A stretch of 64,000 bases of DNA from Ichthyophthirius multifiliis (Eukaryota; Ciliophora; Oligohymenophorea; Hymenostomatida). A program made the translations under genes and the position numbers. The DNA is taken from assembly GCF_000220395.1 (NCBI RefSeq), contig NW_004086713.1, positions 62,001 to 126,000 on the forward strand. The letters are read 5' to 3'. Shown in pieces: positions 54,220-64,000 of the stretch. Under the pieces are notes generated by a model. The model had not been told where the DNA came from. It did no database searches and was given only the letters and a program-made list of their open reading frames with translations. Position 1 is the first letter of the stretch; each line of letters opens with the position of its first letter.

Positions 54220-55483
54220 TCATTTTTTAAAATAAATGTTCTATTAATTTTTTTTGTTTGCAATTAAAGTTTAATAAATTTTATCTAATTCATTTTTTTA
54301 TTATCTTTTAAATTATTTCTAAGAATTTTCTAAATAAATTTATGAAAAAGTTTTTTTATTATTATTTGAATTACTTTATTTTACTCTTTTAAATCTTAAA
54401 ATATCATTGTAATCATAATAATGGTTTATTGGTTAAAAAGGGAATTTCTAATAATTATTTTAATTATAATTTATTTGTTTAATATTTTAAGATTCCTCAC
54501 TTGTGACTTTATTTTTATAGCTTTATTTAAATATATTAATTAACTAATTATTTTCATTCTATTAGGTTTTCGTTATTTGTTGTTCCGAAATATCATTATT
54601 TAATTATTCATTTATTGATGAAATATTGTATTATTAAATTGTTTATTTTAATTTATTATTAATATTATCAAATACTTAACTATTATCTTTTATTAATTAT
54701 TAATCTGTTTAATTTTATTCACTTTATTAAAATTAAGGCTTTTATTCAATTTCTTTTGCCTCTTAAGTTTAATTTTTTACATTTATTTAAACAATCTTAT
54801 TATTTTTTTATTTTTAGTATGGATTTTCATATTTATTTTTCACTTATTAAAATATTTATTCAGAAATGTTTTAAGCTTAATTGCCTAAATTATAAGTTTT
54901 CAAAATGTCTTCGATTTATAATTTCAGATTTTAATTTTAATCAAAAATTTATTTACTTTTGTCATTTACTGAATTATTTTTTATTATATTCAAATTTGCA
55001 TTTTACTAACAATGTACTTCATTTTCTTTTTTTGGACTAAAATATAAACTTTAAGATAATTTATTATTTTCTTAAAAATTATTTTTAGTTTTAAATAATT
55101 ATTATTCCTAAGATAAGTTTTTCATTTATTAATTTTTAATGAAATCTTAATATTACTTTAAATTTATATGTATTTATTATCTTTATTAATTATCACTGTC
55201 TAAAGGAAAATAAATAAAGTTTTTTTTTCGTATGGTATAGTTTCTCTTTATACTTTTTTTTTTTTTTAAGTTTTTAGAGATTCAATATAATGTTTTTCTT
55301 TATTTTAATAATAAAATCTGTCAGATATATTCTTTTTATTATTGTTATTTAATTATTATTCTTTTTTTAATGTTTATTATGAAAAATGCTTCTATTAAAT
55401 TCTATATATTTTATTTTTATTTTTGTTATAAAAAATATATATGCATACGTTCTATATGAACTTTATGTATAGACTTTTTTCAT
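54220..55483 (-). CDS. Hypothetical Q/N-rich protein
   Basis: A long minus-strand frame extends from about 55225 to TGA (complement of 54220-54222), encoding over 300 residues rich in Gln, Asn and Lys with short helical motifs (QIEDILKTYNLGNQAQN, PINHYYDYNDILRFKRVKQS). Its 5' continuation from ATG at 55483 (MKKVYTQSSYRTYAYI) lies in another frame that joins at a nine-A run near 55225. An 84% plus AT composition and lack of a domain make function unassignable; probably a disordered protein. The sense-strand reading at 54756-55040 is a shadow. Confidence 0.5.
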
Positions 55484-55979
55484 TGTTTAATTTTAGAATA
55501 AACAAGGAGAATATTATATATAATATTCTCTATCGCTATTTTTAAATTAATATGTATATTATTTCATAATAAGTATGTATTTTATATATATTTATTTATA
55601 TTTTTTATATGTTTTTAATATATTTTAACATTAAATTAATTTAATTTATTAGCCTTCTATTTTTTTAATTAATATTTTAAATATAGAATTTTTTTGTAAT
55701 ACATATTTTAAAGGAATTTTATATTATTTGGTTTAACTATTTTCTTATTTATATGATTAATTTAAATATTAAACAAATTTTAAAAAATAAAAATTTAGAT
55801 TATATATTTTCTAGAAATTTAAAAAATTCCAAAATATATATATATAAAAAAAAAAATATATATAATATTAATATATATTAGAATAAAATCATAATTCATA
55901 ATTTATAAAATAAAATAAAAAAAAACTATTATTATTTATTATATCTATTTTTTAAATGGAAAATTAAATTTATATATTT
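55484..55979. other. Intergenic spacer
   Basis: AT-rich spacer of about 500 bases with no recognisable feature. Confidence 0.55.
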
Positions 55980-56939
55980 TCATTTTTTTTTATTTCTTGA
56001 ATTATTCGATTTTAAACTTTTCCTTTATTTTTTATACACTGATTAACTTTTATTGATTTTTTAATTTCTATTTTCAATACTAATTTTCCTTCCTCTAGTT
56101 TAAATTTAATTTTCATCTGTATTTTAATCGAAGTTTTTATTTTATTTTTTTCTAGCCTTGAATTTTTTATAATTTTCTTAAACTTCTTCATTTTCTTCAT
56201 CTTACGAATCAATTTCTTAATTTATAATATCTTATTCTTATTATTATTCTTATTCTTATTTTTTTTGTTGTTTTTGCTAACTTTACGCTTCTTGTTCTTG
56301 TTTTTAATTTTTATCAAAACATCTATTGTGCATTTGTTTTACTTTTGCATTTTTATTTTTATTTTTATTTTCTTAATTATTTTCTAATTAAACATATTAT
56401 AAAGGTTAATTTAATTCTTTTTTTACTGAATTTTATTAAGAAATATTTTTTTATTTTTAAATTGTATTTAGATTTGATTTTTAAATTTTTTTAATATCTG
56501 AGTGAGTTTATTCTTATTTATTTTGGGTATTATTTTAGTGTTTTTATAAGGAAAAATTTATATTTTTTTTTAAGAAATATTCATATTTTTTTCTTATGAA
56601 AAGTTTATGTTTTTTTATAAACTTTTAACATTTTATTTACTATTTGTTAATAATTAATTTTCAATATTTTAATTAATGTTTTCTTTTTCTTTTGATAATT
56701 ATTTATTTTATTATATAAACTAATCGTTTTAAGATTATTAAATATTTAATTAGTTTTAATCTTATTAAATTTAATTTTATGAATTTTAAATTTAATCTTC
56801 AGAACATTGAATTATTATTTCTGAATTTGAAATTAAATTTTCTTAACTAATTAAATAATTAGAAAATCCATTTTAATTTTAATCTTATTATTATTAAATA
56901 AATTCTGAGTTATCTTATTAAAAATATTATATAATATCC

Positions 56940-57001
<62 letters not shown>

Positions 57002-58085
57002 GCTTTATTATTATTTTTAGCTTTACTCTTCTTAATGCTCTGTACTATCTTATAAATGTTCGGTTTCTGATATTGTTATTTATTAGAATTCCTATATAAT
57101 ATTGCTATTTAATTAAGATTCATGTTATATTAGTTCTTGCATTTATTCTTAAATATTATTTTATTATTACTAATTTTGTTCTTAAATTTTAATTTCTTCT
57201 TAAATATTATTTAATTATTCATATAATTAATTTGCATTTTATGAATTGTTTAACAAATATTTTTTTTTAGAAGAAGTAATTCTATTATTTTCTTTTTAAT
57301 TACTATTTATTATGTTTTCTTTTTATTTAGAGTAATTGATTTATCCTTTATTTTAAGAAAATATTTAATTTTCTTAATTTTAAATTTCTTAAATATTATT
57401 ATTTAATTATTATTGTCCAGAAAATCTTTTTGAGTTATTTTAAGAATTATTACCATTTAATTATTTTTCTTAAAAGAATGCATTTTATTAATTTTAAGAA
57501 TTCATAACTTTAATATTATTGTTAGAATTATTAATTTATAAATTATCTTAAGAGTTATCAATTTATATATTATTCTAAGAATTATAAGTTTATATATTAT
57601 TATTAGAATCGAATATTAAATTATATTAAATATTTTTAATTTATTTAATTTAAGAATTTAACTTTCTTTAACTTTCATTTTAAGAATTAATTTATTTAAT
57701 TGAAGAATTGTTTATTTAATCTAATTTGTTTTGAGAATTTAATTATTATTATTAAATATATTCTATTTTTTAGGTATCTATATTTTTAGAATTTTAATCA
57801 TATATAAATTAATTATTTTTTAACTAAGCAATATCAAAAATTTTTTAATGTTATTAATCTTCTTTAAAAATACTGTTTATACATTATATATTTTATAATA
57901 AATTAATTTAATCATCATTATTTTTGAAATTATTTTTATTAAAATTTTATTTCTAAGATTCTATATTATTAAAGGTATTTTTAATAAAAAATTCATCGCT
58001 TTTTTAGTTTTAACAATCGTAAACTTTTTCAAAATTCTAAGATATCAATTCTTATTCATTTTCATAATTTTAAATAGTTTATTAA

Positions 58086-58157
<72 letters not shown>

Positions 58158-59753
58158 GATTCTTAAGAATTAGATTCATCATCATCTATATTATCACTGT
58201 TTGATGTATTATTATTTTCTTCCATTATCTATTCACAAAGTAGTTAATCTGGAATTTTAAATTATTCATAAAGTTAAAGACTTAGTTTAATTTTATTATC
58301 CTCTTCTTATAAAAAATGTTATAATTCCAAATCGAATTTTTCAAAAGCTCTTTTTGATTATTCTATTATATTTTTAAGTTAAAAATTATTTAATACTTGT
58401 TATAATTATGCTTCTTTTTCTTCATATTTTTTTCTTAAGCTTTCTTATCGATTATTATCTGAATTTTTTTTTTCATTTACATTAAAAATATTTTCTATTT
58501 AATCAAACAAATTGTATTCTTAATCATTTTTAAAATCACTTTATATTTATTATTTTGCTGTATAAGCACTTACATTTTTTAACTTAGCTTCTAATCCTAT
58601 AGAAGCGAATTTTAATACATTAATATTTTCCTCACAACAATTAAATAAAGGATTAATATGTACAACCATAATAACATTATTACTCTAAACTAAGTATTCT
58701 TTGAGAATTCTGGTCAATTTTGATTCTCTATATGGAATATTATCATCTCCATTTCTTAATCCTCTTATACAATTTCCTAAAGTTAATAAAGTAGTATTAA
58801 TATAACAAGATTCTACCATCTTAAAGCCCACATTGAGAGTTTTTTTAGCCCTTTCAGCTCCTGCTAAATCTATAATTAGCAAACTTACAACTTAGGAAAT
58901 ATTTCCAGTCCAAAATTCTACATTAATTTTAAAACAACATTGAGATCGACTTGAGTTTTAGTTTATATTATTATCTCTAACTTCTCTATTTTATAAGGCA
59001 GTTTAAATTAATTGATTTATTTGTGAAAAATGGTCTATTTATATAGTTTTTATATCTTTAATGAAAACACTCTTGTTTTATTTTTCTTTTATTTTTAATT
59101 TATTTCCTTTAAAATTTTATAAGTCAAAAATTTCTTCATTATAAATTTCAAAATTCTCAAATAAAATTTTTATATCAGTAATATTTTTAAATTAACTCAT
59201 TTCTATTTCTACTTCTTGTATTTTTATTATTTCTTCCTGTTTATTTAATATATAAGATTTCGCCATTAATAAAAACTACACAATTCGAGGAAAAATACCT
59301 TCTTGCTCATTTTTTTCTAAATTTCCTAAAATTGTATGCGTTTTTCCAGAATTTGTTATCCCATAAGCAAATACTAGTCCATTTTTTTCTTTTTTTATTT
59401 ATATATTAATTTTTTTTTTTTTTTTCGTAAATGTAATTTTTTAAAAAATTACTTTAATTAAAAAAATCTCCTAAAATTGGTTTAATAGAAGTTAAATAAA
59501 AATCTTCTTGATTGCAATCTTTATCAAATATTTCATCAAATTATAAATCTGAGTATTCGTTTATACGGGCGTTTAGATATTCATCATTAGATATTCCTCT
59601 GAGGATTTTTTTCTGTTTATTAATGCCTATTGATGGCTATTCATTTTCAGTTGTAGGTCGAATTCTTAAATAGACTTTTATTTGGCCTTTTTTGTTTGGT
59701 TTTCGATTTTTTTTAAGATTTTCTTCGCGTTCAGATGTAGTGATATTATTCAT
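55980..59753 (-). CDS. Kinesin-6-like motor (KIF20-type) with long Q/N-rich tail
   Basis: The minus-strand start [15 protein letters not shown] leads to the motor domain: [11 protein letters not shown], then P-loop [17 protein letters not shown] (59334-59375), [16 protein letters not shown], switch I NQNSSRSQ, switch [21 protein letters not shown], and [43 protein letters not shown] resembles the GVTNSGKT of KIF20A, so kinesin-6 (cytokinesis or midzone type) is the best guess. The neck and coiled coil ([20 protein letters not shown]) end in two (ATT)n tracts and about 700 residues of Gln/Asn-rich sequence finishing [14 protein letters not shown] frame change sits in a long A run near 59425 just before the P-loop. 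The tail assignment to the same gene is inferred from an open frame. Confidence 0.85.
56943..57001 (-). repeat. (ATT)n tract in kinesin tail
   Basis: About 20 copies of ATT on the plus strand, coding for Gln (TAA) or Asn (AAT) on the minus strand. Confidence 0.92.
58086..58156 (-). repeat. (ATT)n tract after the kinesin motor and neck
   Basis: About 23 ATT copies. In the frame leaving DDDESNSQES it encodes poly-Gln by TAA codons. Confidence 0.92.
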
Positions 59754-60049
59754 TACTTTTTGTATTTATTTTTTTATATTATTTTTTTTATATTTTTTTT
59801 TTAACAAAAAAAAAATCAAATATTTTAATAGTTGCTTAAATTTGGTGTAAAAAAATAATATTTAAAATTGAATTTAAAATAAAAATTATTAATATAAATT
59901 TAAAATATTATTATTATTATTTTTAGTTAAAAAAAAAAAAAAAATCATTTATATCATTTAGTGAAATATTATCATTATTATCAAAATTTATATTGTTATA
60001 AAAACATATTTATATAAGAATAAAAGATAATTTATATAATATTTAATAT
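59754..60049. other. Intergenic spacer
   Basis: About 300 bases, AT-rich with a long A run; holds the kinesin promoter region by position only. Confidence 0.55.
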
Positions 60050-60451
60050 TCATTATATAGATTTTTATAAATTTTGGTCATCTTTAATATTTGTTTAGGA
60101 TTATTTTTTAGATTTTTAACTTTATTATTTTTAAAGTTAGTTACAATTATTATCTGTTTAAGCATATGAACTATTTTTTTTAACTATTTTTTTTGTTAAT
60201 ATTAATTATCATTTTTCTAATTATCAACATTTTATTAATCTTACTATTAATAATCTTATTATTATTAATTTGTTTATACTTTTTATTATTAATTATCTTA
60301 TAATTAGTAATTTCTTGTTCAACTTATTATTATTATGTTTCTTGTTTTATTTTTATTGGTTTTCTTAATAATTTTATTCGTTTTTTTATTATTATTATTA
60401 TTGTTATTCTTATTATTATTGTTATACTTGATCTTATTATTATAGTAATAC

Positions 60452-60506
<55 letters not shown>

Positions 60507-61874
60507 ATTTAATTAATTTATTCATCTACATCTTTTAAATCATCTTAATTATAGTCATCAGATTATTATTTATTTTTCTATTCTATTTTTTAAATATTCT
60601 CCTTAACATTTGAAACTGATTTTTTTATAATATCAATATCTTCCTTACTTAATTTTTAAATATTATTATATTCTTAAATTTCTTAAAATTCGTCTAAATT
60701 ATCTTCTTCTAATTTTTTTTAACTTTCCTACACAAGTTTTTCTTAAAAATTTTTTTTTATTTCATTTCAGATTAATTTTTATTTTAATTAATTTTTTCTT
60801 AAAATGCTTGTTTACCTAAATCTTCTAAAATCAAAAAGTCCTATTTCATTTTTATTAACTCTAATTCTATTTTATTAATTTGATTATTTTTTTATTCTTC
60901 CATAATTAATAATTCTTGAATCATTCTTTTATATTAAAAACTATCCCTTTTATCATTGTGTATCTTTACTTTTAAAATTTAATCTTAAATTTATATTTTA
61001 TCTAATTCTTACTAATATTTATTATTTATTTCTTATTTATCTATTTTTATTCTTTCCTCTAATATAACTGCTTCTTAATATTTTTTTCTGTTTTTTGTAT
61101 TTTTAATTTCCATTAATTTTCCCTCTTTTCCTATTCAGCTTAAATCCGTATTTATTTATCGTTTTTTTAATTAAATTAACCAATTCGGCATCCAAAAATT
61201 AAGAATTTTAAACTGTTAAAGGTGCTCCTAAATCATTTATTAAATAATCTATTTCTTTTCCTTTTAAAAAATTTTTTCTTTTGTTTTCTTTTATATTTAA
61301 TTTTTCTATTCTTATCTATTATTATAAAGCATCTATTTATTCTAATAGTTTATAATAAGTCTGTTAATTTATACCATTTTATTTTTTTTCTAATTATAAA
61401 ATTTCTTTTGTTTATTATTCGATTATAAAATTGTTATTTTCGTATTCTTTCTCAGCTATTTGTATTTATTTTTCTAAAATTTATTCAATATCGTTTTTAG
61501 ATTTATTTAGCTTAGATAATATTTTATGCTTGCTTTTTTCAACTTTTATAGTTATTTATTCGTTTAAATCTTTTATTTATAATCTTAAGTATTAGTTTTA
61601 TTTTCTTAAATTCTTTAAATCATTTGTATCTTAATTTTAGTTAATTATTTATTCATATTTTTTAGCTTTTATTTATATAAATGGTATTATTTTAATTAAA
61701 TAATATATAAATAGAAATAATATTATTTACCATAGTTTTCGATTGGCGATAAATTTTTTTATCTAAATAATGAAGATAGTTTTTTTTATAATGTTTTGCT
61801 TTTATTTGATTATAAATCTTTATTAATTTTTTTTTTTTAATTTGTAGATATTTAATATTATTAGTTAATTACAT
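60050..61874 (-). CDS. Coiled-coil protein of unknown function
   Basis: The minus strand encodes a long coiled coil: SPIENY spliced (intron about 61670-61735) to AKKYEQIINQNQ, then DLNEQITIKVEKSKHKILSK, DIEQILEKQIQIAEKEYEN, YKLLEQIDALQQQIRIEKLN. A less helical conserved-looking patch follows: GKEIDYLINDLGAPLTVQNS, then ELVNLIKKTINKYGFKLNRK. More coiled coil follows (EAVILEERIKIDKQEIN, MIQELLIMEEQKNNQINKIE), then a Gln tract and a Ser/Gln-rich end (QTNIKDDQNLQKSIQ, TGA complement of 60050-60052). The start at 61874 is tentative. Intraflagellar or basal-body coiled coils look similar, but I cannot name a family. Confidence 0.55.
60451..60504 (-). repeat. (ATT)n tract in coiled-coil gene
   Basis: About 18 ATT copies, preceded by interrupted copies back to about 60385; encodes poly-Gln on the minus strand in the inferred frame. 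Confidence 0.9.
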
Positions 61875-64000
61875 ATAAAATTTTATGATATTTACTCGTT
61901 TATTGTGAGGAATCTTTAAAAGTTTATTAAGTTAAATTATTTATGCTTTTTTTTTAAAAAAAAATAAAATTTAGAGGTTTTATTATTAAATTTACTTCAT
62001 ATTTTTTTATATTATTATTTAATCTTTAATTTTACTTTTTTATTTTTTTAAAAGTTATTTTTTTTTTTTTTTGAAATTTTTATTTTTACAAAATAATAAA
62101 TTAAATATTAAATGATAATATTATTTGTTAAAATAATGAAATATATATAATGAATATTATGTTATATTTATAATTAATTAGTAAAATTTCTAATAAAATT
62201 ATAAAAGTTTATACGATATTTATAAAACTAATACTAGAAAAAAATATAAAATATAATATAGATATAATTTATTTAAAATAAAATAATTTATATGTTTATA
62301 ATTTTAAAATTTTTTTTTATTTTTTTTGTAAAAAAATTATTATAATTTTCATATTTATAATACAATAAACATAATAATTATCAAATTAAATAAAGGAATG
62401 TTCATTAAGTAAATTTTTTAAAAAATAGTAACAATAATATTTAATAATTATTAAATCTTTTTTAGGTTGATTGCTATATTTTATTTAAAAAATATATAAT
62501 TTCTTTAATATATAAAATATTTTATTTAATATTATAACTTATAGTTTTTTTTTATATATATATTATTACTTTAATTATTTAAATATTCTTATTTTAAACT
62601 TTAGGTAAATAATATATTTACATATATATTCCAAAAAAGGATTATTTATTTATCATAATATTTTAATAATTGGTTTTAAAAAATAAGCAATAAAAAAAAG
62701 GAAAATAAAATTAAGTATTTATATACATATATATATAAAATTATTTTAATATTAAGAAAATAGTAAAATAAATATATTACAAATATATTTATTTATAATA
62801 AATATAATATCATTATATTTATTTGTTTAAAAATTATATTAATTTTTTGCTTTATTTTGATATCAAAAAAATACTTTAAGTTTCTATAAAAAATAAATAA
62901 CTAAAAAAAATTTTGATATACTTGCTTACTATCAATTTAAAAAAGAAAAATAAGAGTTTGTCAGGAAGTTTATGATATGAATAAATTTTTTGATTTCTTG
63001 ATTAATTATTTTAGGCTTTGTGAGCAGCTAATTTTTGTTGTAGTTGAAAAACATAATATTAATAACAGGTTATTATTATATTTTTTTATTTGTAAATGTA
63101 AATTTGGTTATTTTATATTTATTTTTAAAATATATAATTTTTGAGGAAAATATTATTTTTTATTTTAAAAATAATTAATTAATTTAGCCAAAAAATCAAT
63201 ATATTTATATATAAAAAAAATTATATTATTTATTTTAGAATTAATAATAAATTTAAATTAAATATTATATTTATTAATAAATAAAAATATGATAAAAAAT
63301 ATAATATAGATAATTTTTTTTTAAAATAAAATAAAATTTAATTTAAATTGTTTTTTTTATCTATAATAACTTATTATATTAAAAAATAGAAATTTATGGA
63401 TATATTAAAAATATTAATTATTTTATTATAATGTTTTCGTTTGTTTTTTATTATTAAAAAAAATATGATAAATTATGATATTTTTTTTTTTAAATATGTT
63501 ATTATTATTATTTAATAATTTAAAATATATTTATTTACGATAAAAAAAAAAATGGCACATATAGAATTGTTTATAATATAAAATCATATATTATTAATAA
63601 AGGTCTTTTTTTAAATAAAATTGGTTAAAAAATATATTATTTAATTATTATTTCTTATATAAAAAATATACTTTATGCTTAATTTAAAGTTGAATATAAA
63701 TTTTTTTTGTTAAATTAATTAATAAAATTTAAGATTTTTATATATTACATGTATATTATAATAGAAATTAAAAAATTGTAAATAAATAATTAATATAAAA
63801 CAGTAATTTTTGATTATTAATAAAATTTAGGTTATTTAATTCAACTATTAATAAAAAAAATGCTTAAATATAGAAAAAAAATATTTATATTAAAATTTGA
63901 ATTTCGAGCAGTTAAAAATTATATATATGCAGATGCAGTTAAAATTTTAATATGAATAAAAATTCCATGTAGTCGAAACTCAATTCAGTATTAAAATTAA
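61875..64000. other. 2.1 kb AT-rich region to window end
   Basis: Mostly spacer. A protein-like stretch with higher G/C lies at about 62950-63070 on the plus strand (RVCQEVYDMNKFFDFLIN, then YFRLCEQLIFVVVEKHNINN). It could be an isolated exon or remnant; no start, splice partners or family were found. Nothing else recognised. Confidence 0.45.

Noticed and set aside
54756-55040. Plus-strand Phe-rich ORF
   Set aside because: Antisense to the Q/N-rich minus-strand gene, whose composition is gene-like.

Overview
This 64 kb window is nuclear DNA from a ciliate and almost certainly macronuclear. Base composition is extremely AT-rich. Every recognisable gene reads through many in-frame TAA and TAG codons at positions where glutamine fits, and ends only at TGA. 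Introns are short to medium GT..AG introns, often starting GTATAT and filled with (TA)n. The code, composition and protein types fit an oligohymenophorean such as Ichthyophthirius or Tetrahymena; the species cannot be fixed from the sequence alone. I re-read all genes with TAA/TAG = Gln, because standard-code translation breaks nearly every real gene into small fragments.

Layout. 1-6.6 kb (+): 3' end of a SAS-4/CENPJ-type centriole protein, ALG11 mannosyltransferase, a WD40 protein, and the transition-zone protein TMEM231. 6.6-9.7 kb: AT-rich spacer with one candidate 163-residue ORF and one small orphan. 9.8-15.8 kb (+): katanin-like AAA ATPase KATNAL2, NatB subunit NAA25, and a small helical protein. 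15.9-17.9 kb (-): CFAP157-like coiled coil. 18.3-19.2 kb (-): possible unknown gene. 19.6-24.3 kb (+): peroxisomal acyl-CoA oxidase and a permuted papain-like amidase. 24.3-26.7 kb: gene-poor. 26.7 kb (+): small RING-like protein. 27.6-28.5 kb (-): RNA polymerase III subunit RPC8/RPC25. 29.6-36.5 kb (+): very large proteasome activator PA200/Blm10. 37.2-40.7 kb (+): FG-repeat protein, probably a nucleoporin. 42.0-45.7 kb (+): cyclic-nucleotide-domain K+ channel. 46.4-52.2 kb (+): multi-pass membrane protein with a PAS-like domain (ciliate TmcB/TmcC-like family). 52.9-61.9 kb (-): two Q/N-rich unknown proteins, a kinesin-6 (KIF20-like) and a coiled-coil protein. 61.9-64 kb: spacer.

The genes are independent eukaryotic units, not operons. 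Several early genes concern centrioles and cilia (SAS-4, TMEM231, KATNAL2, CFAP157). Others serve glycosylation, N-terminal acetylation, proteasome regulation, Pol III transcription, nuclear transport and membrane excitability. No tRNA, rRNA, transposase or CRISPR was recognised.

A recurrent feature is that strong protein similarity or repeat phase jumps to another reading frame at one point, usually as if one base were missing and often beside an A or T run. I treat these mainly as probable homopolymer errors in the assembly, but programmed frameshifting or unrecognised introns cannot be excluded from one sequence.
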